Below are positions 51,763 to 61,657 of a stretch of DNA of 64,000 nt, in pieces (the first letter of the stretch is position 1; each line of letters starts with the position of its first letter). The DNA comes from Natronospirillum sp965602035. GTDB taxonomy: Bacteria; Pseudomonadota; Gammaproteobacteria; Pseudomonadales; Natronospirillaceae. The notes under the pieces are model-generated. The model saw only the letters and a list, made by a program, of their open reading frames with translations. It had not been told where the DNA came from and ran no database searches. Where the stretch lies: contig OZ271919.1 in assembly GCA_965602035.1 (NCBI GenBank), forward strand, positions 1,860,001-1,924,000. Reading direction: 5' to 3'. A program made the position numbers and the translations under genes.

Positions 51763-52821
51763 TCACCCGTCCGTTGACGACGTTACGCAGACGGTCACCT
51801 CTTCACGGTCGAAGTAGAGCTGTGACGCCTGTATCTGAATGCCAGCCAGCCTGGCGCCCAGAGCCTCGTGTAGTTGATCGCGTATGTCCACCCAGGTCTG
51901 CCAACGCTTTTTCATGGGCAGCTTGAGATTGAATACCGCATTGTGAGCCCACCCGTTCAGCAGCCAGTCCTGCATGCGGTTCGCCACACGATACGGGCTT
52001 TCCACCATGTCGCAGACCAGCCAGTCGACCGGGTAGTCTGGCTCCCAGGTGAAGCCGTCTGCCATCAGATGTTCCACCAGCCCGGTCGCCATCAGGTTTT
52101 CGTCCATCGGGCCATTATCGATGGCCTGAACGGATAGTCCGCGTTGCACCAACTGCCACGTCCAGCCACCGGGTGCGGCTCCGAGGTCGACCGCGGTATG
52201 GCAGGCACCGAGTCGTTCCCGCCAACGGTCGCCGAGAAACCGGAGAAAAGCCTCTTCGAGCTTCAGGGTACTGCGCGATGGCGCCGTCGGAGGGAACCTG
52301 AGCCTCGCAATGCCCATGGGCCAACGTGGCCGCCACTCTGCCTCGTCGTACCCGATCAAGACATGTCCGGAATCCAGAAAAAGTGCATGCAGCGCCGGGC
52401 GGGCCGGATCATCCACGGGTGTCAACAACCCCTCTGAACGCAGAGTCTGGCGAAGCGGGTGCACAAATTTGCCGGCGAAACGGGCCGTCGCCCGGTAGTG
52501 GTCGCCCTCCGCCGTATCACAGAAAAGCAACCCCGCTGCCTCTGACCCGATCAGCACCCGCGCGATGGGCTCTGCACGATCCGAGGACGGCAGTTCTGTC
52601 AGTTCCGCGAACAGAGGCCAGCATTCCCGCGTAAACACCAGCTCTGGCAATCGCATGTAAAGCGCGGCAGCATCCGGCGTTCGAAAACGTAGAAATCCGC
52701 TTCCGAGCTCGGGCTCCGACCATCCATAGCTACCAGCAAGAGCAGCGACTTCTGTCAGCTCGGCGAGGCATTCCCGTTCAAAACCGGGTCGACATAACGC
52801 AATAAGTTCAGACTCTGACAT
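51763..52821 (-). CDS. rlmM: 23S rRNA 2'-O-ribose methyltransferase RlmM
   Basis: A 352-residue enzyme that methylates C2498 (E. coli numbering) of 23S rRNA. The N-terminal THUMP-like part begins SESELIALCRPGFERECLAEL; the Rossmann methyltransferase domain has SAM motif VDLGAAPGGWTWQLVQRG near residue 215 and the catalytic Lys/Asp set in FNLKLPMKKRW and WLVCDM. The ATG at 52821 is chosen over an in-frame TTG at 52830. Found almost only in Gammaproteobacteria, it helps place the organism. Confidence 0.93.
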   Translation of the reverse strand: MSESELIALCRPGFERECLAELTEVAALAGSYGWSEPELGSGFLRFRTPDAAALYMRLPELVFTRECWPLFAELTELPSSDRAEPIARVLIGSEAAGLLFCDTAEGDHYRATARFAGKFVHPLRQTLRSEGLLTPVDDPARPALHALFLDSGHVLIGYDEAEWRPRWPMGIARLRFPPTAPSRSTLKLEEAFLRFLGDRWRERLGACHTAVDLGAAPGGWTWQLVQRGLSVQAIDNGPMDENLMATGLVEHLMADGFTWEPDYPVDWLVCDMVESPYRVANRMQDWLLNGWAHNAVFNLKLPMKKRWQTWVDIRDQLHEALGARLAGIQIQASQLYFDREEVTVCVTSSTDG

Positions 52822-52833
52822 TCGACCCAACAG

Positions 52834-53283
52834 TCAGTCGCGCCAATAACGCGACATTTCCAGATACGTGAATGAAGCCGACCAGGTAATCAGTACCAGC
52901 CCAACCAGCGATTCACTGCCAAACAGGAACCGCACCTCACCCGTGGGCGCCAGGTCGCCAAACCCTACCGTGGTGAAACTCGTGGTGGATAGGTAGATAT
53001 AATCCAACAGCCCTTCTACCGGCGGTGACCCGACCGTCACAATACTCCCCAGGTCGAGGAACGACACCATAACCCAGGCGGCCACACCGAATACCCAGAT
53101 TTCTGCAACATGCGCCAACAACAGGCCAAGAATAATGGTGATAAAGCGCCAGCGCTGAGTAAGCCGACGCCGATCGACCAGATGCCCCAGCGCATGAATG
53201 GTCTGGTAGTGCAGCATGACCACGGCAATTACTACCGTAAAGGTGATGGCGATAGCCAGGCCATGTGATAAAACGATTGTCAT
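52834..53283 (-). CDS. Two-helix potassium channel protein
   Basis: A 149-residue protein with an ion-channel fold: helices at about residues 1-25 and 45-75, a pore loop with selectivity filter TVGFGD (TTSFTTVGFGDLAP, near 107-112), then a final helix. It lacks RCK or cyclic nucleotide-binding regulatory domains, so gating is unclear. I chose the ATG at 53283 over a TTG at 53298. Its end lies 12 bases upstream of rlmM. Confidence 0.85.
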   Translation of the reverse strand: MTIVLSHGLAIAITFTVVIAVVMLHYQTIHALGHLVDRRRLTQRWRFITIILGLLLAHVAEIWVFGVAAWVMVSFLDLGSIVTVGSPPVEGLLDYIYLSTTSFTTVGFGDLAPTGEVRFLFGSESLVGLVLITWSASFTYLEMSRYWRD

Positions 53284-53371
53284 TGCGGTGCGAGTCAAGT
53301 TGCCCAGGGATATACTCTCGATAATACCGAAGCACTATCAGATTTTCTGCTCTCACTCAGTGGCGCAGCCC

Positions 53372-53400
53372 TTTCAATATTTTCCATATTCAATCATAAT
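53372..53400 (+). promoter_or_regulatory. Candidate promoter of lutABC
   Basis: TTTCAA (53372-53377) and CATAAT (53395-53400), 17 bases apart, form a weak -35 and a good -10 in an AT-rich stretch 33 bases upstream of lutA. No operator could be recognised. Confidence 0.4.
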
Positions 53401-53432
53401 CAGTCACAAATAAATCAAACTCTATCACGACC

Positions 53433-54191
53433 ATGTCTGATGCGATCAAAATGTACCCGGCCCGGCCGGAGAAAGTATACCTCTTTGGTACCTGCCTGAT
53501 CGATGTGCTCTACCCCGATGCCGGTATCGCCGCTGTTGAGCTGCTGGAACAGGCCGGCATTGAGGTACTGTTTCCTGAGGATCAGACCTGTTGCGGGCAG
53601 CCGCCCTACAGCAGCGGCTATATGGACCAGGCACGCGCAATCGCCCAACGCCAGTTGAAGCTGTTCCCGGAACCCTGGCCAATCGTGGTACCCGCCGGTT
53701 CCTGCGGTGGCATGATACGCCAGCACTACCCGGACCTGTTTCGGGGTACCGAATGGGAAAGCCTCGCCAGAGATGTGGCAGCTCGCACCTGGGAATGCAC
53801 CGATTTTCTGGTCAATGTCTGCCATCTGTCACTCACAGACAACGGCTCCCCATTGAAGGTAGCCATGCACACCTCCTGCACCGCCCGTCGGGAAATGGGC
53901 GCGGCAGGCGCCGGGCCCGCACTGCTGAGGCAATTATCAGGCGTCGAGCTTGTAGAACAGGCCAGGCCTGAAGAGTGCTGCGGCTTCGGCGGGACTTTCG
54001 CAGTGCGCCATGTGGACATATCCGGCGCCATGGTGACTGAAAAGCACCAGAGTCTCGCCGAAGCCGGCGCGGAGCATTTCGTTACCACGGACTGCGGGTG
54101 CCTGATGAACATCGACGGGTTCGCGGAGAAACAAAAAAGCGCCGTGCGCGGCCAGCATATTCTCAGCTTCATTCGGGAGCGTTGCCAATGA
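53433..54191 (+). CDS. lutA: L-lactate utilisation iron-sulfur protein LutA (LldE)
   Basis: A 252-residue protein with two CCG domains (EDQTCCGQPPYSSG near residue 55 and RPEECCGFGGTFAVRHVDIS near residue 185) that hold an iron-sulfur centre. It is the first subunit of the LutABC complex that oxidises L-lactate to pyruvate and donates electrons to quinones. The ribosome site is weak. Its stop overlaps lutB by four bases (ATGA). No lactate permease or LutR/LldR regulator is visible. Confidence 0.9.
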   Translation: MSDAIKMYPARPEKVYLFGTCLIDVLYPDAGIAAVELLEQAGIEVLFPEDQTCCGQPPYSSGYMDQARAIAQRQLKLFPEPWPIVVPAGSCGGMIRQHYPDLFRGTEWESLARDVAARTWECTDFLVNVCHLSLTDNGSPLKVAMHTSCTARREMGAAGAGPALLRQLSGVELVEQARPEECCGFGGTFAVRHVDISGAMVTEKHQSLAEAGAEHFVTTDCGCLMNIDGFAEKQKSAVRGQHILSFIRERCQ

Positions 54192-55639
54192 CCATGCAGG
54201 AACAGAGTCCCGTCCGCGAATTCACTCCGAGAGCCCAGGCGGCGCTTGCCGACAACAAGATAAGGACCAACTTCCGTTCCGCTATGGACGGCCTGATGAG
54301 CAAACGCCTGGCAGCGCTGAGCGGTATTGATACAGAGGCCTTGCGCGATCAGGGTGCAGCAGTCCGAGCCTACGCACTGGCTCACCTGCCCGACCTGCTG
54401 GAACAGCTCGAAGCCAACTGCACCGCTAATGGTATTCGGGTGCACTGGGCGGAGACCGGCGACGAGGCGTGCGAGATCATCACGTCACTGTGCACGGAAA
54501 GGGGCGCTAAATCGGTCATCAAGGGCAAGTCCATGGTGTCAGAGGAGATGCACCTGAACGACCACCTGGATCAAGCCGGTATCAACGCGCTGGAGTCGGA
54601 CCTGGGTGAATATCTCATCCAGATGGCGCACGAGGCACCTTCCCACATCATCATGCCGGCCATTCACAAGAATACGGCCGACATATCGGAACTGTTGCAC
54701 GACAAAACCGGCACCGAGCGGAGCTCTGATGCCGCCTACCTGGCTGGAGAAGCCCGCCGCCAGCTGCGTCAGCGTTTTCGTGAGGCAGACGTCGGCGTAT
54801 CCGGCGTCAATTTTGCGGTGGCGGAAACCGGCACCCTCTGCCTGGTGGAGAACGAAGGTAACGGCAGGATGTCCACCACCGTTCCCGACTGTCACATTGC
54901 GGTAATGGGCATTGAGAAGGTGATACCCCGTCTGACCGACCTGGCACCGCTGCTCAGCCTGCTGACCCGATCAGCGACCGGTCAGCCCATCACCACCTAT
55001 TTCAATATGATCTCCGGTCCGCGCAAGAAGGACGAGAAAGATGGCCCGGGGGAAGTCCACCTGGTACTGGTAGACAATGGCCGTTCCGGCATTTACCAGG
55101 ATGACGAATTGCTCGATACCCTGCGATGCATTCGCTGTGGCGCATGCATGAACCATTGCCCGGTGTACACGCGGGTGGGCGGACACGCCTATGGCACTAC
55201 CTACCCCGGGCCGATCGGCAAGATTCTGATGCCGCAGTTGCTGGGTATGGAGGAAACACCCGAGTTTCCCAGCGCGTCGTCTTTGTGCGGCGCCTGTGGC
55301 GAGGTCTGCCCCGTGCGAATTCCCATACCAAAGCTGCTGGTGCGATTGCGTCGGGAAGGCGTAGACGGTGACAAGGCAAGACCGTCGCGGGTTGCCGGGC
55401 ATGGCCATAAACGTCGTTGGCGGGAAGCTGCAGCCTGGACCCTATGGGCCTGGCTGACCCGCTATGGCCGCGCCTGGCGCCTGGCTACACGTGCCGGCTC
55501 CCGCCTGCGCTGGCTTTCACCCCATCGGATTGCTGGCTGGACCCGTTATCGCACCGCTCCGCGTCCGGCACCTCGAACCCTGCACGAACAGTTACGCGCC
55601 AGGCAGAAAAATGCTGCACAAGGAGCATCGTCGCGATGA
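54188..55639 (+). CDS. lutB: L-lactate utilisation protein LutB (LldF)
   Basis: A 483-residue protein. An N-terminal LUD domain (about residues 60-300, with TERGAKSVIKGKSMVSEEMHLN and FAVAETGTLCLVENEGN) precedes two 4Fe-4S motifs (CIRCGACMNHCP and CGACGEVCP). The last 60 residues are Arg/Trp-rich. The ATG at 54188 overlaps the lutA stop as ATGA; another ATG lies two codons on. It should carry electrons inside the LutABC complex. Confidence 0.92.
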   Translation: MTMQEQSPVREFTPRAQAALADNKIRTNFRSAMDGLMSKRLAALSGIDTEALRDQGAAVRAYALAHLPDLLEQLEANCTANGIRVHWAETGDEACEIITSLCTERGAKSVIKGKSMVSEEMHLNDHLDQAGINALESDLGEYLIQMAHEAPSHIIMPAIHKNTADISELLHDKTGTERSSDAAYLAGEARRQLRQRFREADVGVSGVNFAVAETGTLCLVENEGNGRMSTTVPDCHIAVMGIEKVIPRLTDLAPLLSLLTRSATGQPITTYFNMISGPRKKDEKDGPGEVHLVLVDNGRSGIYQDDELLDTLRCIRCGACMNHCPVYTRVGGHAYGTTYPGPIGKILMPQLLGMEETPEFPSASSLCGACGEVCPVRIPIPKLLVRLRREGVDGDKARPSRVAGHGHKRRWREAAAWTLWAWLTRYGRAWRLATRAGSRLRWLSPHRIAGWTRYRTAPRPAPRTLHEQLRARQKNAAQGASSR

Positions 55640-56316
55640 ACGCGAGAGCCACTATTCTACGTCGATTGCGTGAGCGCGATGACGGTCCCCTCACGGCCAG
55701 CCGTGCTGAACTGGATACCATTCTGGCGCGGCCAACCCGGCAACGCAGTGAGCCACCGACAACAGCCGAACTGATTGAGCTGTTTACGACGACTATCCGT
55801 TCGGTGAATGGAGAAGTTGTCGAGACTACAGAAAACGGCTGGCTGGACACGCTCGTTGGGCTGGCCGTAGAGAGACAGTGGCAATCTCTGCTACTGCCGG
55901 CGTCGGGACACCCGTTGAGTAATCGGGTGTCGGCAGACTGGCCGCCCGGGCTTGCCACTCGGTTGACGCCTTATGACCTGCCCGTGGAAGCCTGGAGCGA
56001 CAGATTGTTCCATGGCACTGAGGCGGCGCTTACGGATACGCGGGGAGCGATTGCGGAAACCGGATCTCTGATCGTATGGCCGGACCAGAACTCGCCACGG
56101 CTGATGAGTCTGGTGCCGCCGGTCCACATCGCGCTGCTGAGGGCTGACCAGATTTACCGGACGCTGTCCGAGGCCATGTCGGATCAACATTGGGCTGACG
56201 GAATGCCGGCCAATGCGCTGCTCATTTCAGGACCGTCCAAAACCGCTGATATTGAACAGACGCTGGTATACGGCGCCCACGGCCCGAAAGAGCTGATTGT
56301 GCTCTTGTGCCGCTGA
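55636..56316 (+). CDS. lutC: L-lactate utilisation protein LutC (LldG)
   Basis: A 226-residue LUD-domain protein. The ATG at 55636 overlaps the lutB stop as ATGA. The conserved late segments ADTRGAIAETGSLIVWPDQ, SLVPPVHIALLRADQI and ISGPSKTADIEQTLVYGAHGPKEL are typical of LutC. It completes the L-lactate oxidation complex. It converges with rhaK, 13 bases apart, so lactate and rhamnose genes meet end to end. Confidence 0.9.
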   Translation: MNARATILRRLRERDDGPLTASRAELDTILARPTRQRSEPPTTAELIELFTTTIRSVNGEVVETTENGWLDTLVGLAVERQWQSLLLPASGHPLSNRVSADWPPGLATRLTPYDLPVEAWSDRLFHGTEAALTDTRGAIAETGSLIVWPDQNSPRLMSLVPPVHIALLRADQIYRTLSEAMSDQHWADGMPANALLISGPSKTADIEQTLVYGAHGPKELIVLLCR

Positions 56317-56329
56317 CGCCACGCGGGGC

Positions 56330-57703
56330 TCAGAGCCGGGCGCGCCAGCGGTCGCGGTATTCGCTTAACCCTGCCACCTCATAGGCCGGTACCGAGCTCG
56401 GCTGCTTCATCGGCCAATGGTTAATGTTCTGGCCCAGCATCGACGTACCCTGCGTCGTGCCGGCCACATCGCCAGTGACCAGAACGGTAACACCCTTGGG
56501 GCGCAGCAATTGGGCCAGAATGCCAAGGTACACGGGGTTCCCGCCGAACGCCCCTTCAACGATGACATCACCGGCATTATTCAACAGCTCGAGACAGTAT
56601 TCCGTCATCAGCGCGCAGTACAGAGCGGCCAGCGCGGATCGGCCTCCCGGGCTAAGGCCGTCACGCGGACCTATAATCTTACCCTCCCGGTGCTGAAAAG
56701 GGCCACCGGCATCTGCAAATGAGGGGAGCGCCATCACGCTTTGTGTCAGCACTGCCTCAAGATCACCGACCTCCGCTTCCCGCTCGGAACGCAGTGTTTC
56801 CCATTCGCGCCCGCCCATAAACCGGATGGTCGGCACAGCGGTGCCAAAGGCGTTGACGTTCACCAGCATATCCCGCGTTTCATCCAGGCCTTCAAGCGAG
56901 GCACCCACCCCGCAGATCACCGTCCACGTACCACTCGAGATGACAGTAAACGGTTCCTCACGGCTGAGCAGGTGGGGTACCAGGGACGCGTTGCTGTCGT
57001 GGATCCCATTGCGGACCACGCAGGACGGCGGCAACCCTGTGAGCTCGACGACATCAGGTGCTATCGGGCCCAAGATATCGCCGGTAGGCACCAGCGGGGG
57101 CATAAGCTCTTGCCACCCGAGCTGCCGCGCCATTGATGAATAGTCGTGTAGTGATGGGCACCAGAGGTCAGTATGGCAGCCGAGAGAGGTGACATCGCCG
57201 GCCTTCACTCCGCTGAGTCGCCAGCCCCAGTACTGGGGGTACATGAGGATGTTTCGAGCCCGAGAGAATTCGTCGGGAAAGCGCTCACGAAGCCAGAATA
57301 TCTGCTTGCCCAGGTTCAGACCGGCGGGGAGCTCCGGGCTCCCGGTTTCGGCAAACGGCGGTCGCAGCGCCCGATACGCATCGAGCGCTTCATCGAATCG
57401 ATCGGATTCATAGTCCGGTATCGGCAGCACCAACGCTCCGGCATCATCGATCAGCGCCGCTGTGGCTCCGTGCGTGGTTATGGCGATTGACTCGACATAA
57501 TAACGTGCCCCCAGATCCTTCAGGCTGTCGGTCAGAAATGTCCAGATAGCATCGTGGTTGACCTGCGGATAGGGGGCGTGCATCAGGGGCGCGTTCGCCT
57601 GACGCCGCTCATCCACTGTCTCGCCACCGGTATTGCCGCTGGCCACCGCACTGACCTTCACATTGGTCTTGCCGATATCAATCACCGCGATGACCGGCTG
57701 CAT
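56330..57703 (-). CDS. rhaK: FGGY sugar kinase of the rhamnose locus, RhaK
   Basis: A 457-residue FGGY-family kinase. The N-terminal phosphate motif VIAVIDIGKTNVKVSAV and the late GGRSALAALYCAL and VIVEGAFGGNPVYL stretches fit the sugar kinase fold. It should phosphorylate rhamnose or rhamnulose. In Rhizobium leguminosarum, RhaK at the same position is also needed for ABC transport of rhamnose. The ATG at 57703 follows GAGG; an ATG at 57727, overlapping the rhaU stop as ATGA, would add eight residues. It is the last gene of the leftward operon. Confidence 0.88.
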   Translation of the reverse strand: MQPVIAVIDIGKTNVKVSAVASGNTGGETVDERRQANAPLMHAPYPQVNHDAIWTFLTDSLKDLGARYYVESIAITTHGATAALIDDAGALVLPIPDYESDRFDEALDAYRALRPPFAETGSPELPAGLNLGKQIFWLRERFPDEFSRARNILMYPQYWGWRLSGVKAGDVTSLGCHTDLWCPSLHDYSSMARQLGWQELMPPLVPTGDILGPIAPDVVELTGLPPSCVVRNGIHDSNASLVPHLLSREEPFTVISSGTWTVICGVGASLEGLDETRDMLVNVNAFGTAVPTIRFMGGREWETLRSEREAEVGDLEAVLTQSVMALPSFADAGGPFQHREGKIIGPRDGLSPGGRSALAALYCALMTEYCLELLNNAGDVIVEGAFGGNPVYLGILAQLLRPKGVTVLVTGDVAGTTQGTSMLGQNINHWPMKQPSSVPAYEVAGLSEYRDRWRARL

Positions 57704-57723
57704 CGGCACCTCACCCCGGGACG

Positions 57724-58038
57724 TCATGGCAGGTAAAACACCTCTGTCAGGGGGTGAGCGGCCGGCTCGTTCGAATCCGGTCGGGTTTCCATTATATCCG
57801 CCATGTATGACCACCATTCCTGCATAACCGGATGTGACTTCAGTGCTTCTTCATCCAGTGGGCCATCGGTTTCAAAGCTGGCAAACAGCTGACCTGTCTC
57901 CGGGTGCAGAAAGATCCGGTAGTTGCGTATTCCGCAGTTTTTCAGATGATCACTGAGACGAGGCCAAAGGGCATCATGCCGGGCCTTGTATTCTTCGGCC
58001 TGCCCCGGATGCAATTGCATAACGGACGCATGAATCAT
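57724..58038 (-). CDS. rhaU: L-rhamnose mutarotase RhaU (RhaM-like)
   Basis: A 104-residue protein matching the rhamnose mutarotase family: MIHASVMQLHPGQAEEYKARHDALWP with the catalytic Tyr19/His22 pair and EWWSYMADIM near residue 75. It interconverts the alpha and beta anomers of L-rhamnose. Its start overlaps the rhaQ stop by four bases. This small gene is strong evidence that the whole locus handles rhamnose. Confidence 0.92.
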   Translation of the reverse strand: MIHASVMQLHPGQAEEYKARHDALWPRLSDHLKNCGIRNYRIFLHPETGQLFASFETDGPLDEEALKSHPVMQEWWSYMADIMETRPDSNEPAAHPLTEVFYLP

Positions 58039-59039
58039 AAGCGGCGCTGCCTCCTTGCCTGAATGCGCTGGTTGATAACCGGAATACTGATCACGGTAAT
58101 CAGCATCGCCCCGATAATGATGGTCATCACGATCCCCGGAATGTTGAGCAGGCCAAGCCCGAACGTGACAATACCCATCAGGAAGGCCGCGATAACCACG
58201 CCGATGATCGAACCCGAGCCGCCGAGAATATTCACGCCGCCCAGGACCACCATGGTGACAATGCTGAGCTCCCAGCCGAACGCAATACCCGGCCGAGTGC
58301 TGCCCAGACGCGACGTGAGCAATACGGACGCGAGGCCGGACATTACGCCCACCATGGCGAACAGGATCATTTTGTGGCGTTTCACGCGGATACCGGAATA
58401 GAGCGCTGCCGTGGGGTTGTCGCCGATAGCGTAGGTACGTCGGCCGAAGTTGGTTCGGTGTAGCAGTATGTAGAAAAGAATGGCTGCGACGACAAAAACC
58501 GCAAACTGGAACGAGAATACCCAGTGCACATAGCCCATGCCGAAGAAGGAAAACCCTGATGGGTAACCCGCCAGTACCTGGTCTCCCATCAATCCGTTAT
58601 TGATACCGCGATACAGACTCATGGTGCCAATGGTGACAACAATCGATGGCACCCCGAAACGAGTGACAATGAATCCGTTGAACAGCCCACAGGCGAGCCC
58701 AATTGCCAGTGCCGCCATGATCAACCAGGGTGTATCGAACCCCGCCTGTGCCAGGTAACCCATGGTCACAGAGGCCAGAGCGATTATCGAGGCGACGGAC
58801 AGGTCGATTTCACGGCTGATAATCAGCATTGCCATGGGCAAGGCAATCAGAGCCCGCTCCGTGAAATTGAAGGTGGCATCGGACAGGTTCCAGACACTCA
58901 GGAAGTACGGAGAAATGACCGAGAATGCGAAAAATACTGCCGCAAATACCAGCAACAGAAATACTTCCCAGCGGAGTATCACCGATTTCCAACCGACATT
59001 CAGCGTATCCGGAACGGTACGATCAATAGTTTGTTCCAT
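58035..59039 (-). CDS. rhaQ: Rhamnose ABC transporter permease RhaQ
   Basis: A 334-residue membrane protein with about eight to ten helices in the RbsC/CUT2 family; FIVTRFGVPSIVVTIGTMSLYRG and NPTAALYSGIRVKRHKMILFAMVG are typical. It is paralogous to the neighbouring permease gene, with which it should form the channel. The symbol follows operon order by comparison with Rhizobium. Its stop overlaps the rhaU start. Confidence 0.88.
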   Translation of the reverse strand: MEQTIDRTVPDTLNVGWKSVILRWEVFLLLVFAAVFFAFSVISPYFLSVWNLSDATFNFTERALIALPMAMLIISREIDLSVASIIALASVTMGYLAQAGFDTPWLIMAALAIGLACGLFNGFIVTRFGVPSIVVTIGTMSLYRGINNGLMGDQVLAGYPSGFSFFGMGYVHWVFSFQFAVFVVAAILFYILLHRTNFGRRTYAIGDNPTAALYSGIRVKRHKMILFAMVGVMSGLASVLLTSRLGSTRPGIAFGWELSIVTMVVLGGVNILGGSGSIIGVVIAAFLMGIVTFGLGLLNIPGIVMTIIIGAMLITVISIPVINQRIQARRQRRL

Positions 59040-59053
59040 GGAGTAGACCTCGT

Positions 59054-60076
59054 TCAGGATTCTTTTGCTGCAGCGGGCTGCCGCAGCGCCTCGGCCGTAA
59101 CGGCCTTGCGCAGAATAATCCGGCCCTGCTGGCGTTCGGAAAGAGAATTGGCAATAACAGCAATAACGATCACGGCACCGGATATGGCCATTTGCCAGAA
59201 CTGGGACACGCCAATGATGCTGAGGGAGTTATTGATAATACCCAGAAACAGCGCCCCCATCGCGACCCCGGCAACAGAGCCGATACCGCCCATGATACTG
59301 ACGCCACCGATCACACAGGCCGCGACCACCTGGAGCTCGAAGCCGTTGGCGACTTCCACATAGGCAACGGCATACCGTGAAACCCACAGGTATCCGCACA
59401 GGCCGGCCAGTGCCCCGGATATAACAAATGCCTTGAACTGTGCCAGCCCTACATTGATGCCCGCGTAAAAAGCCGCTCGCGGGTTGCCACCGGCGGCGAA
59501 GAATTCCCGCCCCACAGCGCGAAAACGGGTGATGTAGGTCATTAACAGCAAGGCCCCGACCGACGCCCAACCCAGGACGGGTACGCCCAATACAGTGTAC
59601 CGCGGTATGCCCAGGAAATCCGGGCTCATCTGGTGGGCGTTGACCCATTCGCCACCGCTCAGCAGAAACGCGGAACCACGGAATATGCTCATGGTTCCGA
59701 GCGTGACGACAATGGCCGGTACACCAAGCAACCAGACAAAGGCGCCATTAAAGGCACCCAATACGGCGCCCATCAGCACCGACAGAACGATCAGGCCCTC
59801 CACGGGGAAGCCGGGGAAAGCCGTGTTCAGCAAGGCAACTGCCATTCCGGTCAGCGCCAGGTTTGCGGCCACTGACAGATCAATGCAGCGGGTCAGAATC
59901 ACCAGCATCTGACCAAGGGCCAGAATGATCAGAATGGACGTGTCGGTGTACACCTGCACCAGATTCGCTGGCGCTGCAAATGACGGGCTGCGCAGGGCGA
60001 TGGCCACAAGCATTACCGCAATCACCACGGCAAGCATGCCCTCTCGCGAACGGGAAACTCGTTGTAGCCAGTTCAT
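59054..60076 (-). CDS. rhaP: Rhamnose ABC transporter permease RhaP
   Basis: A 340-residue CUT2-family permease with about ten helices, including FVWLLGVPAIVVTLGTMSIFRG and NPRAAFYAGINVGLAQFKAF, the same motifs as rhaQ. Its start overlaps the end of the ATPase gene by four bases (ATGA), indicating translational coupling. It ends 14 bases before rhaQ. Confidence 0.88.
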   Translation of the reverse strand: MNWLQRVSRSREGMLAVVIAVMLVAIALRSPSFAAPANLVQVYTDTSILIILALGQMLVILTRCIDLSVAANLALTGMAVALLNTAFPGFPVEGLIVLSVLMGAVLGAFNGAFVWLLGVPAIVVTLGTMSIFRGSAFLLSGGEWVNAHQMSPDFLGIPRYTVLGVPVLGWASVGALLLMTYITRFRAVGREFFAAGGNPRAAFYAGINVGLAQFKAFVISGALAGLCGYLWVSRYAVAYVEVANGFELQVVAACVIGGVSIMGGIGSVAGVAMGALFLGIINNSLSIIGVSQFWQMAISGAVIVIAVIANSLSERQQGRIILRKAVTAEALRQPAAAKES

Positions 60077-61575
60077 AATGTGCCTCCGGTGGCCATACCC
60101 ACAATGCCTTCAGCCGTTGCCTCTTCGCGGGTGAACTCACCGGCCAGCAACCCTTCGTGCATAACCATGATCCTGTCGGCCATCCCCATTACCTCAGGGA
60201 GTTCCGACGTCACCATGATGACGGCCAGCCCCTGCTGGACCAGCTCCGACATGAACTCATGAACCGCCGACTTGGCCGCGATATCGATGCCCTTGGTCGG
60301 CTCGTCCATGATGATTACGGCCGGTTGAGTCGCCAGCCATTTCGCAATAACAACCTTCTGCTGATTGCCGCCCGACAGATTATTGACCAGCTCGCTCCAA
60401 CTGGAAGCTCGTACATTGAGCCGGGCACCGTATTCGCGGGCGAGCTTCAATTCGCGGGATTCGTTCAGCAACCCGCCGCGGCCGGTACGATGCAACTGTG
60501 GCAGGCTGATATTCTGAAAAATGGGCATATTGAGCATGGTGCCCTGCTGCTGGCGTTCTTCCGGCACATAGACGATTCCGGCTTGAACCGCATCCGATGG
60601 CGCCTTTAGTTCAACACGTTCCCCATTGAGGCGTATTTCGCCAGTGGCCTTCGGAGACAACCCGTACAGCGCGTGCATCAGTTCCGTGCGCCCTGCACCG
60701 ACCAGACCATAGAATCCGAGTATTTCGCCGGCTCGAACTTCAAATGAGATATCGTCAAACTCGGTGGGGTGACTCAGATGACGGGCTTCAAGAACCGGCT
60801 TGCCGATGTGCGCCTCTACCTTCGGATATACGTTCTCAACGCTCCGGGCAACCATCATTTCCACCAGCTCCGGCTCGGTCGTGTCTTCAATCCGTCCGGC
60901 GCCGATATACTGTCCGTCGCGAAAGACCGTGTAGCGATCCGCAATGGCAAATATTTCATCGAACTTGTGGCTGATAAAAAGAATGGCGGTACCTGATGCT
61001 TTCAGGCCCTCGACAATTCGATACAGCTCCTGAATTTCATGGTGTGACAGTGCTGCGGTAGGTTCGTCGAGGATCACGACACGGGCGCTTACCGACAACG
61101 CTCGCGCAATAGCGACCATGTGTTTCTGGCCGATACTGAGATCTTTCAACTTCGCGCCCGGGTCCACAGGCGCATCAATCTGCTCGAGTATTCTGGCGGC
61201 CTCTTCATACATGGTCCTCCAGTCGAGCGACTTGAGGCGCCCTTTGTGCCGGTAACTGCCAACGAAGATGTTCTCCGCCACCGTCATCTCATCAAACAGG
61301 ACGGTTTCCTGGTGTATTGCGGTGATGCCATGTTGCCGCGCATGTTCAGGCGTCGGGAAGATTACGGGTTCGCCGTCAAAAAACAGCTCTCCCGCTTCCG
61401 GCTGATAAATTCCTGTCATGGTTTTCACCAGCGTGGACTTTCCGGCACCGTTCTCCCCGACCAGTGCGGTAACTTCGCCGGGAAACAGCGTCAGTTGGAC
61501 ATTGTCCAGGGCTTTCACGCCCGGGAAGACCTTGCTGACATCGCGCAATTCGAAAAGTGGGCTCTGCGACTGCAT
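60073..61575 (-). CDS. rhaT: Rhamnose ABC transporter ATPase RhaT (double ATPase)
   Basis: A 500-residue protein with two fused ABC domains, as in RbsA. The first has Walker A GENGAGKST, signature LSIGQKHMVAIARAL and Walker B VVILDEPTAAL; the second has a degenerate Walker A (GLVGAGRTEL) with signature LSGGNQQKVVIAKWLA, typical of this class. It powers rhamnose import. A terminator-like hairpin separates it from rhaS upstream. Confidence 0.9.
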   Translation of the reverse strand: MQSQSPLFELRDVSKVFPGVKALDNVQLTLFPGEVTALVGENGAGKSTLVKTMTGIYQPEAGELFFDGEPVIFPTPEHARQHGITAIHQETVLFDEMTVAENIFVGSYRHKGRLKSLDWRTMYEEAARILEQIDAPVDPGAKLKDLSIGQKHMVAIARALSVSARVVILDEPTAALSHHEIQELYRIVEGLKASGTAILFISHKFDEIFAIADRYTVFRDGQYIGAGRIEDTTEPELVEMMVARSVENVYPKVEAHIGKPVLEARHLSHPTEFDDISFEVRAGEILGFYGLVGAGRTELMHALYGLSPKATGEIRLNGERVELKAPSDAVQAGIVYVPEERQQQGTMLNMPIFQNISLPQLHRTGRGGLLNESRELKLAREYGARLNVRASSWSELVNNLSGGNQQKVVIAKWLATQPAVIIMDEPTKGIDIAAKSAVHEFMSELVQQGLAVIMVTSELPEVMGMADRIMVMHEGLLAGEFTREEATAEGIVGMATGGTL

Positions 61576-61657
61576 AGGACTCTTGTCTTTTTTCTGGCCA
61601 ATCGGCAGGCAGTCACAGCGACCGCTGCATTATCACAGGGCCACTCATGTCTGCCGG